DNA of 42,910 bases from a bacterium. Its GTDB lineage: Bacteria; Actinomycetota; Thermoleophilia; Solirubrobacterales; 70-9. A program made the position numbers and the translations under genes. The stretch covers positions 10,048 through 52,957 of the forward strand of contig JAHEXU010000001.1 of NCBI GenBank assembly GCA_023251975.1, written 5' to 3'. The notes under the pieces were generated by a model. That model was not told the DNA's origin, searched no databases, and was given only the letters and a program-made list of their open reading frames with translations. Below, one piece after another: positions 1 through 8,365 of this stretch (positions within the stretch are counted from its first letter, which is position 1; each line of letters opens with the position of its first letter).

Positions 1-670
1 CGTCGCTGGCGTGACGCTCGCGCTCCATCTTGGGGTCCCAAAAGTTCGGGTCGATCGCGAGAAACTCGAAAACCCTCCGCAGGGTGGCGCGACGGCGATC
101 GCGCAGGTCGTCCTGATCGACGATCAAGATCCGCTCGGCCCCGAAGGCGCCGAGAAACGGTGCGATTCGAGCCAGGTAGGCGGCCCGCGACAGATAGATA
201 CCGTTGCGGTCGGCGACCGCCTCGGCGAGCGGGCGCGATTCGTTGCCCGCGGCGGTGTAGTGGAGCCAGGCCGAGACGATCTGCTCAAGCGGGTCGCGAA
301 CGCAGTAGATCAGCTTCGTCTCGTCGGGCAGCAGGGCTCGCATCGCGGCCGCCGCTGCGGGGTACCAAGCCGCGGTGTAGTTCGGCGAGGCCTCACCGCG
401 AACCCTCGCCGCCGGATCGAAGTGGGAGCGGTACCAGCTCTCGTCGCGCATCGTGGTGGCGGCCGCCGCGGCGTCGGTGACCAATCGCCGCTCAAGCGGC
501 TCGCGCTCGGCCTCGCGGTGCAGCGGCACCAGAGCGCCGCAAAACCAGTTCAGTTCCTTCGGCGCCGACATCGCGACCTCCGGGTGCAGGTCGAGGTAGT
601 AGTGCAGGGCGCTGGTCCCACATTTTTGCGCTCCGACGATGATCAGGTTCGGGAGAGCTCCGCCAGCCAT
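1..670 (-). CDS. Sulfotransferase, partial (cut by left edge)
   Basis: The reverse strand from ATG 670 stays open to the window edge (223 codons); the ORF track misses it because no stop is present. It transfers sulfate from PAPS to a hydroxyl or amine acceptor. The N-terminus carries a 5'-phosphosulfate loop, IIVGAQKCGTSALHYYLDLH, at about residues 9-28, and a 3'-phosphate-binding motif, YCVRDPLEQIVSAW, lies near residue 130. Both are diagnostic of the PAPS-dependent sulfotransferase fold. The C-terminus is missing, so the acceptor class cannot be judged. It is divergent from the gene at 707, with 36 bp between start codons. It is the first of three sulfotransferases here, which points to glycan or lipid sulfation. 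The family is confident; the substrate is unknown. Confidence 0.9.
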   Translation of the reverse strand, partial: MAGGALPNLIIVGAQKCGTSALHYYLDLHPEVAMSAPKELNWFCGALVPLHREAEREPLERRLVTDAAAAATTMRDESWYRSHFDPAARVRGEASPNYTAAWYPAAAAAMRALLPDETKLIYCVRDPLEQIVSAWLHYTAAGNESRPLAEAVADRNGIYLSRAAYLARIAPFLGAFGAERILIVDQDDLRDRRRATLRRVFEFLAIDPNFWDPKMERERHASD

Positions 671-680
671 CGCGTCGGCG

Positions 681-696
681 AGCCTACCGATAGGAT
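681..696. promoter_or_regulatory. Divergent leaderless promoters (-10 boxes)
   Basis: Two TANNNT boxes face away from each other between the starts at 670 (-) and 707 (+). TAGGAT at 691-696 on the plus strand lies 10 nt before ATG 707. TAGGCT on the minus strand (plus 681-686) lies 10 nt before ATG 670. No clear -35 is visible. The spacing matches near-leaderless initiation, as at several other starts in this window. Confidence 0.45.
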
Positions 697-706
697 CGCA
701 GCGGCG

Positions 707-1135
707 ATGGGTGACATGGCAAGCGAGTTGCGAAGACTGCGGTTGATCCTCGGGTTCACGATCACCTCGACCCTGATCCACTACACCCATAACTTCCTCG
801 CGATCGAGGACTACCCGAGTTCGAAACCGTTCTCGGACGGCCTCGTCAAGGCCGGGATCCTGATCAGCTGGCCGCTGTTCACCGCCGCCGGGCTGATCGC
901 CTACCGCTGGTACCGCGCCGGAGCGTTCCCGAGCGCCCAGTACGCTCTGCTCGGATACTCCCCGCTTGGCCTGCTGACGCTCGGCCACTTCCTCAACGGC
1001 AACCCCGACATACCGCCCGTCTTCTACGCGACAATATTCACCGACTTCCTCGGCGCCCTCGCGGTGATAGGTTTCGCAATCGACTCGCTGCGCCGCCACC
1101 GCAGCCGACCATCAGGCCCCCAAATCGAAGCGTGA
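707..1135 (+). CDS. Small multi-pass membrane protein, unknown function
   Basis: About 142 residues starting MGDMASELRR; a second ATG lies 9 bp downstream. The long track ORF from 11 is antisense to the sulfotransferase over its first part, so only this part is real. Hydrophobic stretches near residues 10-30 (LRLILGFTITSTLIHYTHNF), 47-65 (GILISWPLFTAAGLIAYRWY), 75-95 and 105-125 suggest four membrane helices, followed by a basic tail. I do not recognise the family. The stop overlaps the GTG of the next gene by 4 bp, so the two are probably co-transcribed. Confidence 0.7.
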   Translation: MGDMASELRRLRLILGFTITSTLIHYTHNFLAIEDYPSSKPFSDGLVKAGILISWPLFTAAGLIAYRWYRAGAFPSAQYALLGYSPLGLLTLGHFLNGNPDIPPVFYATIFTDFLGALAVIGFAIDSLRRHRSRPSGPQIEA

Positions 1136-1521
1136 TCAGGCCCGCCAAGCTCCCAATCGCACTGGTTGGCGTGATCGCGGTTCTCGGCGGCACGGTCGCC
1201 GCCGCCGCAACCCAAGTCGAGTCGCGGATTACGATTCGCAACACCCGCCCGCTCTATCACGGCCAGGTCCGCTCGGCCGAGGCGAGCTGCCTGGCCTCCC
1301 GCAAGGTGATCCTGTTTCGCCGGGCCGCCGGACCCGATCAGCGAATCGGGGTCGACAACGGCACCAGCCAGTCCGGGGCCTGGAAGGTCTGGGTCGGGCC
1401 GACCAACCTCCACAGCGGTGATCGCTTCTATGCCAAGACGCCGAGCCACCGGCCACCGCTGGCGGCTGGCAACGTCCGCTGCCTACGGGCAAAGTCGGCG
1501 ACCGTCGACTTTGGCGATTAG
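1132..1521 (+). CDS. Small secreted protein, unknown function
   Basis: A 129-residue protein starting at a GTG that overlaps the upstream stop (GTGA). The N-terminus MIRPAKLPIALVGVIAVLGG with a following AAAA stretch is a typical Sec signal peptide. The mature part is short, beta-rich in appearance and has two cysteines (SCLASRK and VRCLRA), which could form a disulfide outside the cell. The pattern of 'RKVILFRRAAGPDQRIG...GTSQSGAWKV' resembles small Ig-like or transthyretin-like extracellular domains of actinobacteria, but I cannot assign a family. It is likely co-expressed with the membrane protein upstream. Confidence 0.65.
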   Translation: MIRPAKLPIALVGVIAVLGGTVAAAATQVESRITIRNTRPLYHGQVRSAEASCLASRKVILFRRAAGPDQRIGVDNGTSQSGAWKVWVGPTNLHSGDRFYAKTPSHRPPLAAGNVRCLRAKSATVDFGD

Positions 1522-1585
1522 CCACCACGGCCCCGCGTCGGCCAACCCACAGCGCCCGAGACACTGCCGGACTGAGCGGCGGCTC

Positions 1586-1591
1586 TATCCT
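1586..1591 (+). promoter_or_regulatory. -10 box for methylmalonyl-CoA mutase
   Basis: TATCCT ends 8 nt before GTG 1600. This spacing fits a near-leaderless transcript and favours GTG 1600 over the TTG at 1591 used by the ORF track, because the TTG would begin inside the -10 box. Confidence 0.4.
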
Positions 1592-1599
1592 TGCCAGCC

Positions 1600-3225
1600 G
1601 TGAGCGTCGATTCAGAGAACCGCTACATCGCGCCGGTCGTCGGCCCCGACGACCCGCGCAAGATCACCGACTCGGGGATCGAGATCGAGCGCCTCTACGG
1701 CCCCGACGATGTCGCGGCGGGCCTAGCGGGGCGCCTCGGCGAGCCCGCCGCCTACCCGTTCACCCGCGGGGTGCACGAGGGGATGTATCGCGATCGCCTC
1801 TGGACGATGCGCCAGTACGCAGGCTTCTCCTCGCCCGAGGACACCAACCAGCGCTATCGCTACCTGATCGAACACGGCTCGACCGGACTCTCGATGGCAT
1901 TCGATCTGCCGACCCAGCTCGGCCGCGACTCCGACGATCCGCTTTGTGAAGGCGAAGTCGGCCGAACCGGTGTCCCGATCGACACGATCGAGGACATGCG
2001 GATTTGCTTCGAGTCGATCCCGCTCGATCAGGTTTCGACCTCGATGACGATCAACGCTCCGGCGGTCGTCCTATTGGCGCTCTATGAGCTGGTCGGCGAA
2101 GAGCAGGGCGTCCCCGCGGCCGCGCTCCGCGGGACCGTTCAAAACGACGTGCTAAAGGAATACATGGCACGCGGCAACTACATCTACCCGCCCGAGGCGA
2201 CGATGCGGGTGACGACCGACCTGTTCGAGTACTGCCGCGACAGGGTGCCGAAGTGGAACACGATCTCGATCTCCGGCTACCACATCCGCGAGAAGGGCTG
2301 CTCAGCCGTCCAAGAGGTCGCCTTCACGCTCTCCAACGCGATCGCCTACGTCGAGGCGGCACTCGATCGCGGCCTCGCGATCGACGAGTTCGCGCCCCGC
2401 CTCGCCTTCTTTTTCAACGGCCACAACAACGTCTTCCAGGAGGTGGCGAAGTTCCGCGCGGTACGACGGATGTGGGCCGAGATCATTCGCGACCGCTTCG
2501 GCTCGACCAACCCGAAATCGCAGATGATCCGCTTCCACACCCAGACCGGCGGCGTCACCCTGCAGGCCCAACAACCCGAGGTCAACATAATTCGGGTCGC
2601 CCTGCAGGGATTCGCGGCGGTCTGCGGCGGCACCCAGTCGCTCCACACCAACGGCTTTGACGAGGCGCTCGCCCTGCCGACCGAGCGCTCGGCTCGGATC
2701 GCCCTGCGAACCCAGCAGGTGATCGCCCACGAGTCAGGCGCCGCCGACACCGTCGACCCGTTTGCCGGCTCCTACTTCGTCGAATCGCTGACCGACGAGA
2801 TCGAGCTGCGGGCGAAGGAGCTGATGGCGAAGATCGATCAACTCGGCGGCTCGGTCCAGGCGCTCGAGTTCATGCAGCGCGAGATCGAGGAGTCAGCCGC
2901 CAGTTACCACGAGCGCTACCGAACCGGCCAGGACATCATCGTCGGGGTCAACAAGTTCGTCACCGACGAGGCAGACGATGTCGACATCCTCAAGGTTGAC
3001 CCGGCCGCCGAGGAGCGGCAGTTGAAGCGGCTCGCCCTCTTCAAGGCGAACCGCAACCAGGTTGAACTCGATGCCCGGCTTGAGGCGATCCGCGAGGCCG
3101 CGCGGGGCGATCAGAACCTGATCTACCCGATCAAGCAGACGCTGCGCGACGGCGGCTCGATTGGCGAGGTCTGCAACGCAATGCGCGACGTTTTCGGCGA
3201 GTACAAAGGCGGCGCCTTCTTTTGA
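1600..3225 (+). CDS. mcmA: Methylmalonyl-CoA mutase large (catalytic) subunit
   Basis: Adenosylcobalamin-dependent mutase that interconverts methylmalonyl-CoA and succinyl-CoA (541 aa from GTG 1600; 544 from TTG 1591). Family hallmarks include [69 protein letters not shown] and [14 protein letters not shown]. The Tyr in RQYAGFS and the Arg in MARGNYIYP are the residues that favour methylmalonyl- over isobutyryl-CoA in this family, so MCM is preferred to isobutyryl-CoA mutase; ethylmalonyl-CoA mutase is not excluded. The chain stops after the TIM-barrel domain: the C-terminal B12-binding domain is absent, so a separate small subunit must exist, and none is in this window. Propionyl-CoA carboxylase beta at 29276 supplies the same pathway. 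Confidence 0.93.
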   Translation: MSVDSENRYIAPVVGPDDPRKITDSGIEIERLYGPDDVAAGLAGRLGEPAAYPFTRGVHEGMYRDRLWTMRQYAGFSSPEDTNQRYRYLIEHGSTGLSMAFDLPTQLGRDSDDPLCEGEVGRTGVPIDTIEDMRICFESIPLDQVSTSMTINAPAVVLLALYELVGEEQGVPAAALRGTVQNDVLKEYMARGNYIYPPEATMRVTTDLFEYCRDRVPKWNTISISGYHIREKGCSAVQEVAFTLSNAIAYVEAALDRGLAIDEFAPRLAFFFNGHNNVFQEVAKFRAVRRMWAEIIRDRFGSTNPKSQMIRFHTQTGGVTLQAQQPEVNIIRVALQGFAAVCGGTQSLHTNGFDEALALPTERSARIALRTQQVIAHESGAADTVDPFAGSYFVESLTDEIELRAKELMAKIDQLGGSVQALEFMQREIEESAASYHERYRTGQDIIVGVNKFVTDEADDVDILKVDPAAEERQLKRLALFKANRNQVELDARLEAIREAARGDQNLIYPIKQTLRDGGSIGEVCNAMRDVFGEYKGGAFF

Positions 3226-4043
3226 GCGGGGGCGCAGCGTCGGCGAGTCCGATCCGCTGGCGCTCCGATGTCGAGTGTGAGATCGACGGGGTGAGCTACG
3301 CCTCGCGCCCACTCGCCAACGACCTCTTCGAATCAACCGCGACCACCTTTTGCATCGCCAAGCCACGCTGGGCGATCGAGGCGATCGAGGCGCTGCTCGC
3401 GAGGCATCACCCGGCGACGATCTTTGAGGTCGGAATGCTGACCGGCGGCAGCACGGCGCTTTTGGCCCAGCTCGCGGCGCCGCGGCGCCTGGTCAGCGTC
3501 GACATCAAGCCGCACCCGATCCGCGGCCTCGCCGACTTCATCGCGACCCGCGGCCTGACCGAGGTGGTCCGCCCTCACTACGGGGTCGACCAGGCCGATT
3601 CGGCCCGACTGCGCGAGGTCGCCGCGATCGAATTCGGCGATGGCTCGCTTGATTTGGTGATCGACGACGCCTCGCACTATCGAGCCGAGACGACCGCCAC
3701 CTTCAACGCTCTGTTCGGGCTGCTGCGGCCGGGCGGCTACTACCTGATCGAGGACTGGTCGTGGCCCCATGTCCAAATCGATGTCTGGCCCGATCAATCA
3801 CCGCTCAGCCTGCTTGTCTTCGAGCTGATCATCGCCTGCGGGCACCACCCCGAGATGATCGCTGCGGTCGAGATCGATCGGGGCTGGGCGCTGGTGCGAC
3901 GCGGCGATGCGCCGATCGACCTCCCCGACGGCGGCGAATTCGCCCTGCGCGACCTGCTCGGCAGCCGCGGGGCCGCGATCATGGATCGAATCGGCGAGGG
4001 CAACGCCGAGCCGCAAAGGCGCCGTTTTGGCAGGTCACGATGA
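3222..4043 (+). CDS. Class I SAM-dependent methyltransferase (copy A)
   Basis: A 273-residue protein starting at a TTG that overlaps the mutase stop (TTGA). The SAM-binding motif I is TIFEVGMLTGGSTALLAQ (about residues 66-83), followed by an acidic LVSVDIKPHP strand end and the LDLVIDDASHY motif typical of the Methyltransf_24/CmcI-like clade, where acidic residues may bind a metal. The C-terminal RPGGYYLIEDWSWPHVQIDVWP is shared almost exactly with the next gene, so the two arose by tandem duplication. Context with acetyltransferases and sulfotransferases suggests sugar O-methylation; the acceptor is not known. Confidence 0.85.
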   Translation: MSGGAASASPIRWRSDVECEIDGVSYASRPLANDLFESTATTFCIAKPRWAIEAIEALLARHHPATIFEVGMLTGGSTALLAQLAAPRRLVSVDIKPHPIRGLADFIATRGLTEVVRPHYGVDQADSARLREVAAIEFGDGSLDLVIDDASHYRAETTATFNALFGLLRPGGYYLIEDWSWPHVQIDVWPDQSPLSLLVFELIIACGHHPEMIAAVEIDRGWALVRRGDAPIDLPDGGEFALRDLLGSRGAAIMDRIGEGNAEPQRRRFGRSR

Positions 4044-4867
4044 GCGAGTCAGGCGGCCGAATCAACTGGATCGGCGACGATCAGGCCGAGCTTGACGGCA
4101 CCCGCTACGTCTGTCGACCGATCGCGCTGGGACGGATTCCCTCCGACGCGGACCGCCTTTGCATCTGCAAGACCCAAGCCGACATGCGGAACCTCGAGGC
4201 GCTGGTCGAACGTCTCTCACCGCGACGGATCGTCGAGGTCGGGATCTTTGACGGCGCCAGCACGGCGCTGCTGTGGCAGCTCGCTCGGCCGAGCAGGCTG
4301 ACCGCGATCGAGATCGCCGAATCGATGCCTGGGGCGCTGGCGGCGTTTATCGCCAAGCATGATCGCGACGGGGTGATAAGCACCCACCTCGGGGTCGACC
4401 AGTCTAACCGGGAGCGGCTGCGCCAGATCGTCGCCGCGGATTTTGGCGCCGAGCCGCTCGATCTGGTGATCGATGACGCCTCGCATTTTCTTGATGAGAC
4501 CCGCGCCAGCTTCGAGGCGCTGTTTCCGCTGTTGCGAACGGGCGGCGAGTTCCTGCTCGAGGACTGGGCCTGGGCGCACGCTCCAATCGAGGTCTGGCCG
4601 AACCGCGCCCCGCTCAGCCTGCTCGTCTTCGAGATCACGATCGCCGCCGCCCATCACCCCGAACTGGTCGAGACGCTCACGGTCGCCGACGGTTGGACGA
4701 TCGTGCGGCGCGGCCCGGCCGCGATCGCCCCCGAGGACTTCAACCTGCGGGCACTGATCGGACCGCGCGGGCGCGACATCATGGATCTGTGCGGCAACGG
4801 CAACGCAATCGAGCCGCGGCGGCGCTCGCTGCGCCGGCGGCTCCGTCTCGACGGTCGGCGACGATGA
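4040..4867 (+). CDS. Class I SAM-dependent methyltransferase (copy B)
   Basis: A 275-residue paralogue of the preceding gene, starting at ATG 4040 with an ATGA overlap; the track ORF start at 3761 lies inside copy A. Motif I is RIVEVGIFDGASTALLWQLA and the acidic motif is LDLVIDDASHFLDETRASFE. It shares PLSLLVFEI, IEDW/LEDW and VWP segments with copy A. The strongly basic C-terminus (RRRSLRRRLRLDGRRR) differs from copy A and could bind membrane or polymer. Two related enzymes side by side suggest methylation of two positions or two sugars of the same glycan. Confidence 0.85.
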   Translation: MSESGGRINWIGDDQAELDGTRYVCRPIALGRIPSDADRLCICKTQADMRNLEALVERLSPRRIVEVGIFDGASTALLWQLARPSRLTAIEIAESMPGALAAFIAKHDRDGVISTHLGVDQSNRERLRQIVAADFGAEPLDLVIDDASHFLDETRASFEALFPLLRTGGEFLLEDWAWAHAPIEVWPNRAPLSLLVFEITIAAAHHPELVETLTVADGWTIVRRGPAAIAPEDFNLRALIGPRGRDIMDLCGNGNAIEPRRRSLRRRLRLDGRRR

Positions 4868-5463
4868 ACACCACGGCCGATCGCCGCCGTTTTTTCGCCG
4901 CCCGCCGCGCCCGGCACCCGGCGTTTTTTGATGCCGTCGTAACCGACACCCGGATCGTCTTCGCCCACAGTGGTCGCGGCACCCCCGACCACTCAACTCC
5001 GCGGCGCCTGTTCGAGGCCGCCCGCCTCGCCTGGTCGACCGATGCCTTCGCGGCCCAGATCGCCTACCGCGCCAAGGCCCGCCTACAGGCGCTGCGGATC
5101 CCGATCCTGCCTCGGCTCCTTCACCGCTTCGCGATCGTATTCGGCCAGATCGCAATCGGCGATATCGCGGTGATCGCCGCCGGGGTCAACATCGCGCATG
5201 GTCAGGTGGTGATCGACGGGGTCTGCGAGGTTGGCGCCGGGACCACGATCAGCCCGTTCGTCACGGTCGGGCTGCGGGCTGGCAATGTGATCGGGCCGAC
5301 AATCGGCCGCAACGTCCAGATCGGCACCGGTGCCCGGATCCTCGGCCCGATCACAATCGGGGACGGTGCCCGGATCGGCGCCAACGCCGTCGTCGTCAAT
5401 GATGTCCCCGCCGGAGCAACCGCGATCGGCGTCCCGGCCCAGATCCGACTCAGCGACGAGTAA
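4864..5463 (+). CDS. Serine-acetyltransferase-like hexapeptide O-acetyltransferase (copy 1)
   Basis: 199 residues from ATG 4864 (ATGA overlap). After a helical N-terminal domain (DTRIVFAHSGRG, RLAWSTDAFAAQIAYRAKAR) the C-terminal half is a left-handed beta-helix of hexapeptide repeats: IGDIAVIAAGVNIAHGQVV, IGPTIGRNVQIGTGARILG and IGDGARIGANAVVVNDVPAG. This is the CysE/SAT-like acetyl-CoA acetyltransferase fold. Position after two methyltransferases and the lack of a cysteine synthase neighbour argue for sugar O-acetylation rather than cysteine synthesis. A paralogue with the same N-terminal domain lies at 13453. It ends the first block of the glycan cluster. Confidence 0.85.
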   Translation: MNTTADRRRFFAARRARHPAFFDAVVTDTRIVFAHSGRGTPDHSTPRRLFEAARLAWSTDAFAAQIAYRAKARLQALRIPILPRLLHRFAIVFGQIAIGDIAVIAAGVNIAHGQVVIDGVCEVGAGTTISPFVTVGLRAGNVIGPTIGRNVQIGTGARILGPITIGDGARIGANAVVVNDVPAGATAIGVPAQIRLSDE

Positions 5464-5471
5464 ACCTTTGG

Positions 5472-5494
5472 CACCCTCAGGGCCCGGAGGGGTG
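5472..5494. terminator. Possible bidirectional hairpin between convergent genes
   Basis: CACCCTC at 5472-5478 can pair with GAGGGGTG at 5487-5494 with one bulged G, just after the acetyltransferase stop and overlapping the end of the convergent DUF2442 relic. There is no T-run, so this is a weak call. Confidence 0.25.
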
Positions 5495-5747
5495 AGGATC
5501 GCGCGCCACCAACGGGTAGCGCTCGGGGTGTTCGATTGAATCGATCGTCAAGTCAATGTCGAGGTCGGGCCAGTGCAGTTGCCCGGGGTGCGGCCCGCTC
5601 CAATCGAAAAATTGCGCCAACCGAACTTCCACCGAACCAAGGGAATTCGTCGAACGGCACATACAGCTCTCGCTGATCGAGCAATACCCAGAAGCGGTGT
5701 TGGGAAATGTTCGTGACCTCAGGATCCGAAGCGACCATTCCAGGCAT
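5477..5747 (-). pseudogene. DUF2442-family protein, broken by a +1 frameshift
   Basis: Two overlapping reverse-strand frames together read as one DUF2442 protein. The first frame gives VTNISQHRFWVLLDQRELYV then PFDEFPWF and GAIFRLER. The second gives PHPGQLHWPDLDIDL and IEHPERYPLVARD. Removing one base from the run CCC at 5594-5596 joins them exactly as 'FRLERPHPGQLHWPDLDIDL', the usual family text. DUF2442 genes often pair with DUF4160 genes in presumed toxin-antitoxin modules; I see no intact DUF4160 partner in 5748-5839. The indel may be true decay or a sequencing error. Start is ATG 5747 or ATG 5738. Confidence 0.7.
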
Positions 5748-5839
5748 TCTGAGCCCCTGTGGCCTCTCCGCGGCGGACCCGCCCGTGGACGTGCACCGGG
5801 CGTTCCTGGCGCGGGGGCCCGAGTTGTGACGCGCTCAGC
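5748..5839. other. Short gap without a recognisable gene
   Basis: This 92-bp stretch separates the DUF2442 relic from the SEC-C gene, both on the minus strand. Frames through it are open but compositionally poor, and I see no partner gene. Confidence 0.4.
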
Positions 5840-7207
5840 TCAGGCCGCCGCGTCGAACTCGAGCCCGAGTTCCCCGAGCAGGTCGACCTCCTCGACCGCG
5901 ACCCCTCCGAAGCGGGTCCGCGAGATGCCGTTCTCGGCACGGACTGCCAGCGGCAAAACCTCCGCGTCGCGGCCGGCGGCAACCGCCTCGCGGGGAGTGG
6001 CGCCACCGAGCTCGGGGTTGGAATCATCGGCCCAGCCGAGGGATCGACGGCGAAACGCTTCGGCGAGCCAGACCCTCTCGAGTAGCGAAGGCTCCGCGTC
6101 GTCACGGCCGTGCTCGGGGCCCCTCCGGTCGCGCTCCGCGCGGAGCTCATCGAGACTGCGCACCGACTCTGTCCCAACCGCCTCGACAAGCTCGCCGAAT
6201 TCGTCATGCATGGCCCCGAGCGCCCACTCGAACCTGGGGCGAGAGCACGCGGTCAGCTTCAGCCGATCGTGATCCAGCTCGAGGTCGGCGACAGCGATCT
6301 GGTCGAACCCGTTGACGCCCGACTCGAGCACCACCGACCCGGGCGGCAGCTCGGCCCCCTCGCGACGCGCTAGCAGCGCCCGGCGCGGCTGAATCATGCT
6401 GAGCGCAAGCACCTCGGGCTCGTCGTCGAGCGGCACCGCGCCGAGCTTGGATAGCACCCGGCGCGCCGCCTCGCAATCGGAAAGTTTCAACTCGGTTTGC
6501 CACTCTTCGAGTCGATCGCCCTCGGGCGTGAAGACCGCCCACGTCGGCACCGGCGGGGTGAAGCGAAAGATCTCGAGCGACCGGCTCGCCAGCGCCTCGG
6601 ACGCCGAACCGCCGCGCTCACCTGCGATCCGCTCGATCTCGGCGATTACAACCTCACCCTCGGCATCGCTCATCGGTCTGACGCTCGCCCACAGGGTCGG
6701 AGGATCGAGTCCGTGGCCCTCCATCAGCCGCGCGAGCAGGATATCCCAACGTGCGACGGCGGCCGAGACGTCGCGGCTGTAGACCTCGACGGTGCGCTCG
6801 CCAAGAAGATCGCTCAGAACAATCGAGCTGCCCGCGGTTGCGGCGATCACCCGGTAGAGCCCGAGGCGCGCGGAAGCCATTGGCGCCACCTCCGCACGCT
6901 CTGCCGCGCCGATCTCACTGCGTGCGGCGTACATGACGACCGGTGTTGACCCGGTCGCGGTCGGACGATCGCTGTGAAACCAGGAGTCGAAGATGAACGC
7001 CTGGTTCGCGTTTTCGATCGGACCAAACTCCGCTCGCGCGGCCTCCAGTTCAGCAGACAGCTCGCGCTCAGCCCACTCCTTCACTCGGCTGCCAAGTGAA
7101 TCGTGGCGACGAGTTCCGGCGACCATCCGTGCGGCTCTCGCGAGGCAGCAGCGCTTGTACTTGCGACCGCTCCCGCAGTTGCACAACGCGTTGCGGCTTG
7201 GCTTCAT
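5840..7207 (-). CDS. SEC-C motif (zinc-binding) protein, unknown function
   Basis: 455 residues from ATG 7207. The N-terminus MKPSRNALCNCGSGRKYKRC is a textbook SEC-C metal-binding motif (CxCGSGxKYKxCC), here N-terminal instead of at the C-terminus as in SecA. The rest (about 420 residues) is acidic, helix-rich and without a motif I recognise; it includes SRSLEIFRFTPPVPTWAVF near the middle. In the track it is fused in frame to the restriction endonuclease upstream as an 840-aa ORF, but the joining segment is low-quality sequence and the SEC-C motif marks a clear new start. Its position directly downstream of a restriction-modification pair makes a defence-associated or housekeeping cargo role possible. 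Confidence 0.75.
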   Translation of the reverse strand: MKPSRNALCNCGSGRKYKRCCLARAARMVAGTRRHDSLGSRVKEWAERELSAELEAARAEFGPIENANQAFIFDSWFHSDRPTATGSTPVVMYAARSEIGAAERAEVAPMASARLGLYRVIAATAGSSIVLSDLLGERTVEVYSRDVSAAVARWDILLARLMEGHGLDPPTLWASVRPMSDAEGEVVIAEIERIAGERGGSASEALASRSLEIFRFTPPVPTWAVFTPEGDRLEEWQTELKLSDCEAARRVLSKLGAVPLDDEPEVLALSMIQPRRALLARREGAELPPGSVVLESGVNGFDQIAVADLELDHDRLKLTACSRPRFEWALGAMHDEFGELVEAVGTESVRSLDELRAERDRRGPEHGRDDAEPSLLERVWLAEAFRRRSLGWADDSNPELGGATPREAVAAGRDAEVLPLAVRAENGISRTRFGGVAVEEVDLLGELGLEFDAAA

Positions 7208-7311
7208 GAACCCGACGGTAACCCGGCGGGCGGACGCCAACGACCCGCCGGAACGCGCTCCCGGGCCGCGCAGCGCATCGTCGATCGACAGCGCCAACGC
7301 GCCATCGCCGC

Positions 7312-7490
7312 TCAATTCGTAAAGGCGGCGTCGCCGACGTGGGCGCAGAGGACGACTCGATCGGTGACGACGAGCGCCGCCAGGGTTGTCGCCAGCCCCG
7401 CCAGCGCGGCTTCCTCCGAGCCGCGGGCTTGGACCCTCACGAGTTGGTTGCACCCGTTCCAATCCGGGTTCCGTTGACGCTGCCACGAGG
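7312..7490 (-). other. Coding-like fragment between endonuclease and SEC-C gene
   Basis: One reverse frame across this gap reads as natural protein: RRLIASWQRQRNPDWNGCNQ, then LVRVQARGSEEAALAGLATT and LVVTDRVVLCAHVGDAAFTN before a TGA at 7312. No ATG/GTG/TTG precedes the coding-like part; the only start is an internal GTG at 7440 (42 aa). It may be the tail of a lost gene or of a longer, multiply frameshifted endonuclease. I do not recognise it. Confidence 0.35.
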
Positions 7491-7493
7491 CGA

Positions 7494-8362
7494 TTAGACG
7501 TCGAACGATTCGAGAAATGCGATGGCGTGGGCCGCGTTCGCGAAGTCCGCGGTGATTCGATTCGATCGTCGTTGTCGTAGCGCACCGAGACCTCGAACCG
7601 GATCAGAGCCGGAATGTCCTGCGGCTGGCTGTAATGCCGCAGGAGTTGGATCGCTGATGCGACCGATCCCACGGTGGTTGTTGACCCGTGCAACGGGAGG
7701 ATCGAGACCTTGACGATCCGACGGAGGATTGTCGTGCCGAGTTCGGTGATGAAGCCCTCGATCTCGTCTCGCGCGGCGCGACGAAGGCTCGCACCGATCG
7801 CCTCGCGTTCGGCGTCCGTCAGCGCCTCGTACAGGTCGATCTGGTTGCGCAAGTGCGCGTCGGAGGTGGATTCGTCGAAGTAGGCGTCAATCCCTGCGTA
7901 GCTGAAGACATCGATGATCGTCGCGTAGCTGATGTGAAGAACGGCGAAGCCGTTCGAGCGGAGTTGGGTGAGTGACGCGGCTGTGAACTCGCCAGCGAGC
8001 ATGGCGCCGCCGAACGGCCGGACGTGGCGCCATTTCGCCAGCACCGGTAGAACGGCCGCCTGCATCTCCTGGGCCTTGTTCTTCGAATGTTTTGTGTACC
8101 GACGCCAGGCAGTCTCGATGAATGCGGCTGGAATGCCGCGTTCGTCCTCGGTGCCTCCTCGCTCAATGACGTGATCGAGGTCATGCTTGTTTCCGAGGTC
8201 ATCTTCCCATGTGACCTTGGCGCCGGTTCGTGCCCGGCGGGGGCGTCGTCCATCCAGGTAGAGGTCATGCTGGGCACAGAACTCGGCGAGTGACGGCTCG
8301 ACTGCCGTCTCGAACATGTCGCCGATGATCTGCCCGAGTCGATGTCCCGGTGCGTTCGCCAC
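7494..8362 (-). CDS. Putative type II restriction endonuclease, frameshifted near its C-terminus
   Basis: Starts at GTG 8362 (MANAPGHRLGQIIGDMFETA), 3 bp after the stop of the DNA methyltransferase, forming an operon. KHDLDHVIERGG (Asp63) followed by AFIETAWRRYTKHSKNKAQE (Glu83) fits a PD-(D/E)xK nuclease core and resembles methylase-linked restriction enzymes. The protein reads well to VSVRYDNDDRI; then the frame is lost at a 5-bp tandem repeat (attcgattcg, about 7555-7564). Dropping one 5-bp unit restores DDRITADFANAAHAIAFLES and a TAA at 7494, giving about 288 residues. As sequenced, translation instead runs on in frame into the SEC-C gene. Catalytic residues precede the break, so activity may survive. 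Confidence 0.7.
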
Positions 8363-8365
8363 GGT

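Noticed and set aside
11-706. First part of the 374-aa plus ORF (11..1135)
   Set aside because: It is the antisense of the sulfotransferase on the minus strand. Only the portion from 707 onward is real.
1600-3225. Isobutyryl-CoA mutase
   Set aside because: RQYAGFS has Tyr and MARGNYIYP has Arg at the substrate-specificity positions, the methylmalonyl-type residues.
4217-5155. 312-aa minus-strand ORF
   Set aside because: It is antisense to the second methyltransferase and acetyltransferase; Gly/Arg-rich shadow.
4864-5463. CysE serine acetyltransferase for cysteine synthesis
   Set aside because: The fold fits, but two paralogues lie among glycan genes and neither adjoins a cysteine synthase or the sulfate operon, so sugar O-acetylation is more likely.
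5840-8362. The 840-aa ORF as a single natural fusion protein
   Set aside because: The middle 95 residues are Arg/Pro/Ser-rich low-quality sequence, better reading frames exist there, and both ends are complete domains with their own starts. It is explained by a frameshift at the 5-bp repeat.
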